Positions 1 through 9,090 of a DNA stretch of 64,000 nt are shown here, one piece after another. The position numbers were made by a program, and so were the translations under genes. The DNA comes from an uncultured Flavobacteriaceae bacterium (lineage in GTDB: Bacteria; Bacteroidota; Bacteroidia; Flavobacteriales; Flavobacteriaceae), in NCBI GenBank assembly GCA_937136455.1, contig CAKZOO010000117.1:27920-91919 (forward strand). Reading direction: 5' to 3'. The notes beneath the pieces are model-generated. The model did no database searches and was not told the DNA's origin. It saw only the letters and a list, made by a program, of their open reading frames with translations. The first letter of the stretch is position 1, and every line of letters begins with the position of its first letter.

Positions 1-1
1 T

Positions 2-3000
2 GTTTCCTCCTAAAATAATTTCAGGAATACCATCATTATCTTTATCTGTTTTGTGAATGGCACTAATATTGGAATATTGTATTTCTGAGGGAAGTGGTTC
101 GAAAATAAACGTATCTCCTTTGAAAATAAAAACACTGGAATCAACCAAGTCAATAGATTTTTGAATTGCGTTTTCCAATTGTTCGACAGTGAATAAATCC
201 TTCATGGATGCTTTTGCATAATCACTGTAGTATTTATATTGTTTTTTTAGGAAAGGGAGCTGCATGATGAGTTCATCTTTGTCCGAGATAGGATAATCTT
301 TTTCGTCAATGCGGTAACAAAATAGTTGCTCGATAGTATCATTTTGATCAAAATCACTGACATACATTCGCATTCCTTCTTTGTAAAATGAGTTTTGTCC
401 TTTATTTCCAGCAATTAGATCTAATATTCCATCTTGATTGTAATCAACCAGAGCAATGGATTCCCAAGCTCCTGAAGTTTTAGACAGCCCATAAGCCGCT
501 GTTTGATTGTAAAAAATTCCTTGATTGTTTTTGAACAAACTGATCGGCATCCATTCTCCAACAACGATGATATCTTCCCATCCATCTTGATCCATATCCC
601 AAACAACCAAATCTGTAATCATACCAAGGGATTTAAATGAAGAAACTTCTACGTCATAGAATTTGCCGGTACCATCATTTTCTAATAAGTGAAGATCGGC
701 ATTTATTCCGTAGGTAGCAGTTTTAAAGCGCTCTCCTACGATGAGATCCAAGTCTCCATCACGATCATAATCTAATGGTTGAACCACAGAAGTGCTAAAT
801 CTTGTTCGTGTTTTAATATTTGAAGATAATTCAAACGTTCCATTGTTGTTGATGTAAATTCGGTCTTCCAGGTTAATGGAATAAGATTGGTAATCTTTAC
901 CTCCACTACCAACATACAAATCTAAATCGCCATCCTGATCTGCATCAAAAAAGAGGCTGGTGGTGTCTTCACTATCTCTTGATTTTGAAAATGGCTTTTG
1001 AACTAAATCAAAATCCTGTGCGTTTGAAATATAGAGGCTTCCTAATTGCCCTTTTGCTCCACCAATATAAAAATCATCGATACCATCAGCATTGAGGTCT
1101 GCCTTTGAAATGCAAGGGCCTTCTTTTGAAAACATTTGAGGGAGTAGTCGCTCTTTATCAAAATCGACAAAATTATTTTCTTGATGCTTGAATTTAAAAA
1201 GCGATAAATCCTTAGAATCACTTTCAATAGTTTTTGAAACTAATTTTTTAAGTTCGGCTTCTTCTTGAGTGATTTTTAAATGTTGATTGACTGGAACTTC
1301 GTATAGTATCGTTTTTTTTAAGTCTGGCCAAACTACTTCAATACTATCAATTTGCGATAGTTGGCCCAAACCAAAATGCAGGTAATTAGGAGCAGAACTT
1401 TCAAATCCCTTTGACGGGTATAATTCTGAGATTTGAGATCCATTTTTACTGTGAAGGGTTACGCTAGATCCCAAACCAAATGCATTTTTAATTCCCGCGT
1501 TTAATGAAATTTTTAGGTAGTTATTCCCAAGTGTTTCACTTTTGTTTTCATAAACAAAAGAAGGCATATTTACATTGTTAACTACTAGGTCTAGATCGCC
1601 ATCATTATCGAGATCTGCATAGGCTGAACCATTTGAAAAACTTGGTTGATTCATTCCCCATAGATTTCGCATATCCTCAAATATAAAATCTCCTTTATTT
1701 TTATAAACAGCATTTTGGACAGCATTTGACGGCATAATGTCGATCAGTTTGGAAAGAACATCTTCATCGTTATGAATCATTTGACGCACTTTTTCTTCAT
1801 TTGCCATGTAGGCCAAATAATCACGATCTAAAAGATCTTTATAGATTCCATTAGAAATATAGATGTCTCTTAATCCATCATTATCCATATCGAATAATAA
1901 AGCAGCCCAACTCCATTCAGTAGCATCAATTCCTGATTGTCTTGAGATTTCTGCAAAACCTAAATTATCGATGTTACGTTGCAGAACATTTCTAGGAAAC
2001 TGTTTGTGATAACCCTTATTTACTGCTAGCTGATGTTTGTCCCAAGACTCATACATTTGTTTGGACTTCTTTCGTTCTAGAGATTCGGGAAGCATTTCTG
2101 TGACAATGAGGTCTGTTTTTAAATCATTGTCTAAATCTGCTGCATCAGCTCCCATTGATCCCATAGATAAAGCTGTAAAGTATTGATCGCTAGCTTCAGT
2201 AAAAGTCTTGTCTTGATTGTTGAGGTAGAGGTAGTCCTTTTCGAAAAAATCATTAGAGATAAACAAATCAGTCCAACCATCTTTGTTAAAGTCTGAAAGT
2301 GTAATTCCTAAACCAAAGCCGATTGCAGAGGAGTATATTCCAGCTTGCTCCGATACATTGACAAAAAAACCATTTTTGTTTTCTAAAAGACGATTACCAT
2401 CTTTAGAAGGTATAGTTCTTTGATTTTCAATAAGATCATAAGCGCCCACCGAGCGTATGGAATTATTTAATATATAGCAATCTAAGTCACCGTCTTTGTC
2501 GTAGTCAAAAAATGCTGCCTGAACAGACAATCCCACAATATCCAATCCGTATTTTTTAGACTCTTCTTTAAAGGTATTATTTCCCTGATTGATGAATAAT
2601 TCATTGTGTCTATTTTTCCCTTCTGGCAAACCAGATTTGCAAACATATAGATCTAAAAGACCATCTTGGTTGATGTCAACAAAGGTGGCTCCAGTAGACC
2701 ATACATCTGGACAACCTACACCAGCTGTCAACGTAATATCTTCAAACTCCCAATTTCCTTTGTTCAAAAACAGTTTGTTGTCAACAATATTTCCTGTAAA
2801 ATAGACATCTACTAATCCATCGTTGTTGATGTCACCCATTGCAACTCCAGCTCCATTAAAGAAATTTCTATAGGTGTAGGGATTAAATTCTTCAGAATAA
2901 CTCAGAGTATTTTCAAAAGATAACGAGCTATTCTCTTTTAATTCAAAAAGAGGTTGGTTGGCACATCCCAATGAAAATAATGCAATAAAATATAGATATA

Positions 3001-3010
3001 TTTTATTCAA
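2..3010 (-). CDS. VCBS/FG-GAP repeat lipoprotein with ASPIC/UnbV domain (C-terminus beyond window)
   Basis: An open frame of 1003 codons runs off the left edge of the window. I see about fourteen copies of a D-x-(N/D)-x-D-G-x-x-D calcium-binding loop (for example DINNDGLVD, DYDKDGDLD, DADQDGDLD), the hallmark of VCBS/FG-GAP beta-propeller blades. A central block around residues 480-540 (GLGSSVTLHSKNG ... YLHFGLG) matches the ASPIC/UnbV domain. The start is a TTG at 3010, because no ATG precedes the lipoprotein signal peptide MNKIYLYFIALFSLGC (lipobox ending at Cys16). It is predicted to be anchored in a membrane, probably exposed at the surface. In Bacteroidota such proteins sit beside SusC/SusD pairs, as here, and may take part in glycan capture. 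That role is inferred. It could equally be an adhesin. Confidence 0.85.
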   Translation of the reverse strand, partial: MNKIYLYFIALFSLGCANQPLFELKENSSLSFENTLSYSEEFNPYTYRNFFNGAGVAMGDINNDGLVDVYFTGNIVDNKLFLNKGNWEFEDITLTAGVGCPDVWSTGATFVDINQDGLLDLYVCKSGLPEGKNRHNELFINQGNNTFKEESKKYGLDIVGLSVQAAFFDYDKDGDLDCYILNNSIRSVGAYDLIENQRTIPSKDGNRLLENKNGFFVNVSEQAGIYSSAIGFGLGITLSDFNKDGWTDLFISNDFFEKDYLYLNNQDKTFTEASDQYFTALSMGSMGADAADLDNDLKTDLIVTEMLPESLERKKSKQMYESWDKHQLAVNKGYHKQFPRNVLQRNIDNLGFAEISRQSGIDATEWSWAALLFDMDNDGLRDIYISNGIYKDLLDRDYLAYMANEEKVRQMIHNDEDVLSKLIDIMPSNAVQNAVYKNKGDFIFEDMRNLWGMNQPSFSNGSAYADLDNDGDLDLVVNNVNMPSFVYENKSETLGNNYLKISLNAGIKNAFGLGSSVTLHSKNGSQISELYPSKGFESSAPNYLHFGLGQLSQIDSIEVVWPDLKKTILYEVPVNQHLKITQEEAELKKLVSKTIESDSKDLSLFKFKHQENNFVDFDKERLLPQMFSKEGPCISKADLNADGIDDFYIGGAKGQLGSLYISNAQDFDLVQKPFSKSRDSEDTTSLFFDADQDGDLDLYVGSGGKDYQSYSINLEDRIYINNNGTFELSSNIKTRTRFSTSVVQPLDYDRDGDLDLIVGERFKTATYGINADLHLLENDGTGKFYDVEVSSFKSLGMITDLVVWDMDQDGWEDIIVVGEWMPISLFKNNQGIFYNQTAAYGLSKTSGAWESIALVDYNQDGILDLIAGNKGQNSFYKEGMRMYVSDFDQNDTIEQLFCYRIDEKDYPISDKDELIMQLPFLKKQYKYYSDYAKASMKDLFTVEQLENAIQKSIDLVDSSVFIFKGDTFIFEPLPSEIQYSNISAIHKTDKDNDGIPEIILGGN

Positions 3011-3134
3011 AATAGGTTGTTTTAGTTTAGTTTGGCAGAGGCCTCTAAGGTACTAATTTATCTGATTGATTTCTAAAAATAGTCCTTATAGGATTGTTAA
3101 AAATAGGAGTAGATTGTTAAAATAAATACAATTA

Positions 3135-3162
3135 AAAAAGGCCACCTAAATGGTGGCCTTTA
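3135..3162 (-). terminator. Rho-independent terminator of the susCD operon
   Basis: A perfect 10-bp stem (AAAGGCCACC at 3138-3147 with GGTGGCCTTT at 3153-3162) closes a 5-base loop. Read on the minus strand it is followed by a run of T residues. It lies 36 bases past the SusD stop codon and separates susCD from the VCBS lipoprotein gene, which therefore probably has its own promoter. Confidence 0.85.
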
Positions 3163-3197
3163 ATAAATTCATCGTAATTTAATTCAAGTGCTAGATA

Positions 3198-4817
3198 TTA
3201 GTATCCAGAGTTTTGAGTTAAAGAACCGTTAGAGTTTTGAATTGCTTGTGCTGGGATTGGCATTACAGTTCTGTAAGCATCACTGTTTGTTTTTTCCCAC
3301 CAAGAAGCACCCCATTTTCCGAAACGGATAAGGTCAGTTCTACGAGTAGACTCCATGAACATTTCACGACCTCTTTCAGCTAAGAATGAATCAGCAGTAA
3401 CAGTTAAGTTTCCTAATCCAGCTCTAGCTCTCAAAGCGTTTACATCAGCAGCAGCTAAAGACCAGTCTCCAGCTTTTCTAGCTTTTGCTTCAGCTCTCAT
3501 TAAAAGTACGTCAGCGTAACGAATAATTGGGTAATCATTGTCAAGGTCAGGTCTAGCAAATAATTTAAAACCGAATTTACCTAAACGTACTCCACCAGTT
3601 CTTGAAGCATTTGGCTCCAATTCATTGATTTCAACAGAGTAGCTAATTGCAGGATCAACAGCATCAGATGCTAAATCCACGATAGCGTTTCCGTTGTAGT
3701 CTAACTGAGGACCTACTAAGAAGTTCGCTTTTTTACGAGCATCACCATCTTCGTATGAGTTATAAAAGTCAGCTAAAGCTGAATATCCATTCCATGGCTG
3801 AGCCTCAAACTTATAAGTTTCTTGTGAAGCATAGTGTAAAGACATTTGGTGGAAGTTCATTCCTCCAGCAGAAACCTCATTGTACTCTACTGACCAGATA
3901 ATTTCTGGGTTATCACAGTTGTTCGCAGCAAACACCGTAGCATATCCAGTTAAGTTAGCAGGATCAGAATCCACAGCAGGACGCTTTGATGGATTTGGTC
4001 TTGAAACTGTGTTGTCAGCTAATTTGTATGAACTGTTGTCAATGATATAAGCTGCAGCTGCTTCTGCTTCTGCCCACTTAGCAGTTCCTGTGTATACTTC
4101 AGCGTTTAAGTACAAACGAGCTAAGATCGCTAATGCAGAGTATTGGTTTACACGGTATTTAGTGTCTGAAGTTCCAAGTGGAGAAGAAGCCAAAGCTCCT
4201 GCTAAATCACCTGTTACATCAGCTGCATCAATCCCTAAACCAGCTAATAAATCTTCTTCGATTTTAGCAAAACCAGCTGCTCTGCTTAATTGTGCAGTTG
4301 CACCTGATTCAGTTACGTATTTGATACGACCGTATAAGTCTAATAATCTCCAGTGTAAGTATGCTCTTAAAACTTTCGCTTGAGCAACTAATCCAGCATT
4401 TCCGCTTACAGATCCAAGAGCAGCATTAACCTCAGCGATAGAGTTATACTGTTGATCCCATGTTCCTGTAATAGGTCCGTTTGATGAAGTTTGTGTATGT
4501 CTGTGAACATCTAACCAGATTCCACCGTCATACCAGTCACCTCCTTTTTGAGTTACAGCCATCTCATCAGTAGATACTGATTGTACAGAGAAGTAACCTC
4601 CGTGGTTTGCAGTACCTGCATTTCTGATCGCAGCATAAGCTCCAGAAAGGGCATCAGATGGTCCTGGATCAGCGCAGTAAGATTGGTTAACAACACCGTC
4701 AACTACAACTTCTTGTGTTAGCTCTCCTACTAAATTTTCTTCTAAGTCGGTACAAGAGTAAGTTAACCCTACAAGTCCCATACCTAACATTAATTTATAT
4801 ATATTTTTCATTGTCAT
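3198..4817 (-). CDS. SusD/RagB family nutrient-binding outer-membrane lipoprotein
   Basis: This is the surface lipoprotein that caps a SusC channel and binds oligosaccharide. The 539 residues begin with a lipoprotein signal peptide whose lipobox (GLTYSC) places the acylated Cys at residue 22. The start could be the first ATG or the one two codons in (4811). The N-terminal region has the helical TPR-type SusD pattern (SDALSGAYAAIRNAG, TGTWDQQYNSIAEVN). The C-terminus carries the usual FxExxRRxDLIRFGKW-like segment (MESTRRTDLIRFGKW) and the IPAQAIQNSN ending. It lies 9 bases downstream of the SusC gene, in the same operon. The divergent maltose genes suggest an alpha-glucan ligand, but the sequence alone does not prove this. 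Confidence 0.95.
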   Translation of the reverse strand: MTMKNIYKLMLGMGLVGLTYSCTDLEENLVGELTQEVVVDGVVNQSYCADPGPSDALSGAYAAIRNAGTANHGGYFSVQSVSTDEMAVTQKGGDWYDGGIWLDVHRHTQTSSNGPITGTWDQQYNSIAEVNAALGSVSGNAGLVAQAKVLRAYLHWRLLDLYGRIKYVTESGATAQLSRAAGFAKIEEDLLAGLGIDAADVTGDLAGALASSPLGTSDTKYRVNQYSALAILARLYLNAEVYTGTAKWAEAEAAAAYIIDNSSYKLADNTVSRPNPSKRPAVDSDPANLTGYATVFAANNCDNPEIIWSVEYNEVSAGGMNFHQMSLHYASQETYKFEAQPWNGYSALADFYNSYEDGDARKKANFLVGPQLDYNGNAIVDLASDAVDPAISYSVEINELEPNASRTGGVRLGKFGFKLFARPDLDNDYPIIRYADVLLMRAEAKARKAGDWSLAAADVNALRARAGLGNLTVTADSFLAERGREMFMESTRRTDLIRFGKWGASWWEKTNSDAYRTVMPIPAQAIQNSNGSLTQNSGY

Positions 4818-4826
4818 TATTGTTTT

Positions 4827-7757
4827 TTATAAGTTGATATTAACTCCAAGAGTGAATGAACGAGCTAAATAATAGTTATTTCTTCTGTCCATACCAGGAG
4901 CTAATGGGTTACCATTATCTTCAATATCTACTAAAGCAGGCTCTGGGTCAGTTCCTGAATAGTTAGTTAAAGTAAACAAGTTCTGAGCGTTTAATGAAAC
5001 TGTAACAGATTTGAAAGCATCGCTGTTCAAGTTTAATGGTCTTGAAATAGTCAAGTTATCTAATCTGAAGAAATCAGCTTTTTCAACATAGTAAGAACTA
5101 AATTGTGCATTTGTGATATCATCAGTAGCATATTCAGTATTTACGTAGTTGTATGATTTTTGTGATCCAACTCTTGGTTCGTAGAATACACGGAATGAGT
5201 TTACTAAACTGTGTCCGAATGCTCCTCTGAAGAATGCATTGATGGTATAGTCACCTAATGTTAATTGGTTAGTCCATCCTAATTCGAAATCAGGAGTACC
5301 TTTACCTAATACTTCGAAATCCACATCTTCGTTAAGAGCATTACCTTGATCGATGTTTAAGACACCATCACCGTTAACATCAACAAAGTTTTGAGATCCG
5401 TTAGTAGTTGTTCCATCATAAACAGGTCCCCAAATTTGTCCAATTTCTTCTCCTTGTTTTACTCGGATAGCGAAAGTAGAGTTTTGTCCAGGTGATCCCA
5501 TGTTACCAAATACAGCTGCATCAGATACGTACTCATCTAAAACAGTTTTGTTTCTAGATAATACGATTCCAGTGTTGTAATTGTCAGTAACATCGTAGTT
5601 TAATGCTAATTCAAAACCTTTAGAAGTCATAGTACCAGCATTATCCCACTGAGAAGAATATCCATCATTTTCAGTTGCATCTAAAGCTCTTAAGATGATG
5701 AAATCTTTAGAAGTTTGAGAATAGATATCTAAACTAGCAGTCAAACGATCTGTGTTTAAGTCAAGACCAAAGTTAGTCTCTGATTTTTCTTCCCATTTAA
5801 GATCTGGGTTAGCCAAAGATGAACGACTAGTAGTACCACCAGTAGTTCCACCACCAGCCCATCCGAATGGGTAGATGTTTTGTGTAAGACCGTATTGAGA
5901 AGGTAAGTTACCAGTTACCCCGTATGATAAACGAGCTTTTAATTGGTTAACTCCGTTTAAGTCTAAGTACTCGTTTAAGTCAGTACCAATACCTACAGCT
6001 GGGAATGTTCCCCATTTGTTGTCACCAGCAAATTTGTTTGAACCTTCTCTACGAATAGAAGCGTTAAAGAAGAAGTTGTTGTTCAATGTTAAGTTAACAC
6101 GTCCAAAGTAAGCAGCGATTAATTGATCAGGAGATTTGTTAGAGTTAGCTCCGATTAAACCTGCGTTTAATAAATCTTGCGCGTATTCGATTGCGTCAAC
6201 ATATTCAATTTGAGTTCCAGGGAAGTCACCAGCAGTAAAAGTGTGTGACTCAAAGTTTTGTTGTTGGAATGAATAACCTCCAGTTAACACTAAATTCATG
6301 TTTTCAGAACTTTTAGTGTAAGTTGCGTAAGTTTCCATCAATTTGAATGAGTACTCGTCATCGTAGAATGTAGCAGAACCTTTTCTTGTTAAAGAAGTTG
6401 CGTTTCCGTTCCAAAGTGAAGTTGGAGCGTAGTACAATTTGTTTCCGTAACGAGAAGTTTGTTGACCAGCTCTGAAATAAACATTGATAGCATCAGATAA
6501 GTCGTAAGTTAAATTAGCAGAGTAGTTTAACTCAACTTTCTTACCAGAGTTAATGTTTTGGTTGATGATTGATACAGGGTTGTATGAATCAAATAAACCT
6601 AAAGTTTCAAAGTATCCACCAAAAGTAGAACCGTCAAATGCATAAGGAGCATCAGCACCGTAGATAGGAGCAGTTGGGTTGTACAATGTAGCATAACGAA
6701 GTGCTTCATTGAAACCGTTTTGTTGCTTTCTATCAGTAAAAGAAGTGTTGATTTCAACTCTTAATTTATCGTTTAATACTCTAGTAGAAAGATTTAATCT
6801 TCCGTTGATTTGTTGGAATCCAGAGTTTAAAAGAATCCCTTCAACATCTCTTGAGTTTAAAGATGCACGGTAGCTAGTAGAACCAGCACCACCTGAAATA
6901 GATACGTTGTGGATTTGAGTTGCAGCATCTCTAGTTACAGCATCTAACCAATCAGTTTTTGATCCTAAATCACGACCACCTTGAGCGATAAATTCGTCTG
7001 GTGTCATCAGATCGATTTGATTTGCGATTTGAGCAATAGAGTACTGTCCGTTGTAAGAAACTTGAGTTTCTCCAGCTTTACCACCTTTTGTAGTTACAAG
7101 AATTACACCTGAAGAACCACGAGAACCGTAGATAGCAGCAGCTGAAGCATCTTTTAATACGTTGATGCTTTCGATATCGTTAGGGTCAACGTTTGCAAGT
7201 GATGCACCGATAACACCGTCGATAACTACCAAAGGAGATGAGTTAGCACCGATAGTTGAAAGACCTCTCAAACGAATAGTAGCTCCTGAGTTTGGGTTTC
7301 CACCTTTGTTGTAGATCGATAAACCAGCAACTTTACCTTGAAGTAATTGAGAAGCGTCGTTGATAGCTCCCTTGTTGAAAGACTCTTCGTCTACAGATAC
7401 AACTGCAGATGTAATTTCTTTCTCTTTTTGAGAACCATAACCAGTCACGACAACTTCTTCTAATTCGTTAGCAGCTTCAAGAACAACGTTAATTGTATCT
7501 TGATTTCCAACTGCAACCTCTTTCGCGTTGTAACCTACGAAAGAGAAAACTAATACGTCTCCACTTCCAGCCTCGATTGAATAATTACCATCGAAGTCTG
7601 CAGTAGTTCCTGTAGCGGTACCCTTGACAACAACTGTTGCACCTGGTAAAGGACCATTTGCATCAGAAATATTACCTGATACCGTCTGCGCTCCCGCCAA
7701 GCCGAAACACATAAGTGCACCAACTAACAGAAAGCTTTTAAGTAGCATAATTTTCAT
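4827..7757 (-). CDS. SusC/RagA family TonB-dependent outer-membrane transporter
   Basis: This is the 976-residue outer-membrane barrel that imports oligosaccharides with energy from TonB. In order: a signal peptide ending GLAGAQ (about residue 24); a carboxypeptidase-D-like beta-sandwich (SGNISDANGPLPGATVVVKG); the TonB-box-like segment ELEEVVVTGYG; the plug domain with LQGKVAGLSI, IRLRGLSTIG and IYGSRGSSGVILVTTKGG; then the beta-barrel ending with NYYLARSFTLGVNINL, which has the C-terminal aromatic/hydrophobic pattern of outer-membrane proteins. The length is usual for the family. It is the first gene of the susCD operon and is divergent from pgmB-GH65-GH13, which points to malto-oligosaccharides as the likely cargo. 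Confidence 0.96.
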   Translation of the reverse strand: MKIMLLKSFLLVGALMCFGLAGAQTVSGNISDANGPLPGATVVVKGTATGTTADFDGNYSIEAGSGDVLVFSFVGYNAKEVAVGNQDTINVVLEAANELEEVVVTGYGSQKEKEITSAVVSVDEESFNKGAINDASQLLQGKVAGLSIYNKGGNPNSGATIRLRGLSTIGANSSPLVVIDGVIGASLANVDPNDIESINVLKDASAAAIYGSRGSSGVILVTTKGGKAGETQVSYNGQYSIAQIANQIDLMTPDEFIAQGGRDLGSKTDWLDAVTRDAATQIHNVSISGGAGSTSYRASLNSRDVEGILLNSGFQQINGRLNLSTRVLNDKLRVEINTSFTDRKQQNGFNEALRYATLYNPTAPIYGADAPYAFDGSTFGGYFETLGLFDSYNPVSIINQNINSGKKVELNYSANLTYDLSDAINVYFRAGQQTSRYGNKLYYAPTSLWNGNATSLTRKGSATFYDDEYSFKLMETYATYTKSSENMNLVLTGGYSFQQQNFESHTFTAGDFPGTQIEYVDAIEYAQDLLNAGLIGANSNKSPDQLIAAYFGRVNLTLNNNFFFNASIRREGSNKFAGDNKWGTFPAVGIGTDLNEYLDLNGVNQLKARLSYGVTGNLPSQYGLTQNIYPFGWAGGGTTGGTTSRSSLANPDLKWEEKSETNFGLDLNTDRLTASLDIYSQTSKDFIILRALDATENDGYSSQWDNAGTMTSKGFELALNYDVTDNYNTGIVLSRNKTVLDEYVSDAAVFGNMGSPGQNSTFAIRVKQGEEIGQIWGPVYDGTTTNGSQNFVDVNGDGVLNIDQGNALNEDVDFEVLGKGTPDFELGWTNQLTLGDYTINAFFRGAFGHSLVNSFRVFYEPRVGSQKSYNYVNTEYATDDITNAQFSSYYVEKADFFRLDNLTISRPLNLNSDAFKSVTVSLNAQNLFTLTNYSGTDPEPALVDIEDNGNPLAPGMDRRNNYYLARSFTLGVNINL

Positions 7758-8303
7758 AAATAGTTAATTTTAAGTTTAGTTAAATTTTAGTTTTTAAAAT
7801 GTTAAAAATTTGCAAATCATTGTTAATCAGCTTTTTAATGTAAATTATACAAATCTCATCTATCTCCAATCGATTAGAGTTTTAAAATGAGACTTTGATA
7901 ATTTATACCAATATTTATGTTGTTTTTATCATAAACACTAGCTATTAACTAGCATTTTAACAATTCTTCAAGTGCAATAATAAACAAAAAGCGTATACGA
8001 TTCAAGGAAAAACCGTTTTTTAACAAGATGATTTTAACAATTTCTTAACGAAAACCTTGTAGTAAGATTATTTAGACAATAATTCATCAAATTATCTGTC
8101 AATTTGTTAATAATCACACGAATTTTTGATTTTGGGTGACAAATAATTTAGAATTAAAAAGATCTAGTATGTAAGCTTATTTAGTGAATTCTTTGAGGTG
8201 ATGTTGAATTTGAAGTATTTTAAGGTAATAACAGCTGTTTTTTACTATAAGGTTTTATTTAATAGTTTTTTGATATTCATCGAGTTATAGGAAGTTTTAA
8301 ATG

Positions 8304-8313
8304 AAAACGTTTT
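8304..8313. promoter_or_regulatory. Candidate LacI-type operator (AAAACGTTTT palindrome)
   Basis: A perfect 10-base palindrome with a central CG lies 15 bases upstream of the -33 element of the pgmB promoter. LacI-family operators are typically palindromes centred on CG, and flavobacterial maltose loci are commonly LacI-controlled. No regulator gene is present in the window, so the assignment is inferred from shape and position only. Confidence 0.35.
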
Positions 8314-8328
8314 AGTAGATTTTCTCAT

Positions 8329-8365
8329 TTTGACATAGAAACTAGTCTTTAAGTTTTTACATTTG
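8329..8365 (+). promoter_or_regulatory. Predicted promoter of the pgmB-GH65-GH13 operon
   Basis: TTTGACA starting at 8329 and TACATTTG at 8358-8365 fit the Bacteroidota -33 and -7 (TAnnTTTG) elements. The spacing is slightly longer than in the rRNA promoter of this window. Transcription would begin near 8370, about 60 bases before the chosen pgmB ATG. Confidence 0.55.
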
Positions 8366-8430
8366 TCTTCGCCAAACATGAATCCAAAACTAAGAATCGC
8401 ATTCGTTTGAATGCTCGTATCGCAAAATAT

Positions 8431-9090
8431 ATGACAATAAACACAAAAGCTTTTGTATTTGATCTCGACGGTGTTTTAGTTGACACCGCTAAATACCATT
8501 ATTTAGCTTGGAAAAAATTTGCTGAGGAATTTAATTACGATTTTACTGAAGAAGAAAACGAAGAATTTAAAGGAGTAAGTCGTAAGCGCTGCCTGGAAAT
8601 TTTACTCGATAAGGTTGGGGTTGAGGCTAATCAAGATCAAATCGATCATTGGCTTTTTCAAAAAAATGAAGATTACCTCACTTATATTGCAGATATGAAT
8701 CCGTCTGAGGTGCTTCCTGGAGTTAAAGAATTTTTAGAATTATTAAAATCAAAAGGAATTCCAATGGCTGTTGGTTCAGCGAGTAAAAATGCTGTGCCAA
8801 TTTTAGAAAAAGTTGGCCTCTTATCGTATTTTTCTGATATTATCGACGGAAACAAGGTTTCAAAGGCAAAACCAGATCCCGAAGTGTTTGTATTAGCAGC
8901 AAAATCACTTCAGGTTAAAGCAGAAGACACTATTGTTTTTGAGGATGCTATTGCTGGAATTCAAGCTGCGAATGCTGCTGGAATGATTTCTATTGGAGTA
9001 GGTGATCAAAATGTTTTGAACGAAGCAGACTACAATATTGAAAATTTTAATGAAATTACTAACGAATTTATAACAGAACTAATAGGATGA
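8431..9090 (+). CDS. pgmB: Beta-phosphoglucomutase (HAD family)
   Basis: The enzyme converts beta-D-glucose 1-phosphate to glucose 6-phosphate, the step after maltose phosphorylase. The 219 residues show HAD motif I FDLDGVLVD (nucleophile and general acid Asp), motif II in VGSASKN, the Lys of KAKPDPEVF and motif IV VFEDAIAGIQAA. All are typical of beta-phosphoglucomutase rather than of other HAD phosphatases. I start at the ATG at 8431, because the alternative TTG 24 bases upstream adds residues not found in the family and lies within the leader. The stop overlaps the GH65 start (ATGA), which indicates translational coupling in one catabolic operon. Confidence 0.94.
   Translation: MTINTKAFVFDLDGVLVDTAKYHYLAWKKFAEEFNYDFTEEENEEFKGVSRKRCLEILLDKVGVEANQDQIDHWLFQKNEDYLTYIADMNPSEVLPGVKEFLELLKSKGIPMAVGSASKNAVPILEKVGLLSYFSDIIDGNKVSKAKPDPEVFVLAAKSLQVKAEDTIVFEDAIAGIQAANAAGMISIGVGDQNVLNEADYNIENFNEITNEFITELIG

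Larger units (their letters stand above)
7758..8430. other. Long divergent intergenic region between susC and pgmB
   Basis: These 673 AT-rich bases hold no convincing gene. I see a TAnnTTTG promoter towards pgmB (8329-8365), a perfect palindrome AAAACGTTTT just upstream of it (8304-8313), a palindrome CGTATACG at 7992-7999, and a direct repeat ACTAGC (7937-7942 and 7948-7953). No clean TAnnTTTG match was found in the susC direction. The size and the palindromes fit a shared control region for the two arms of the sugar locus. Confidence 0.6.
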
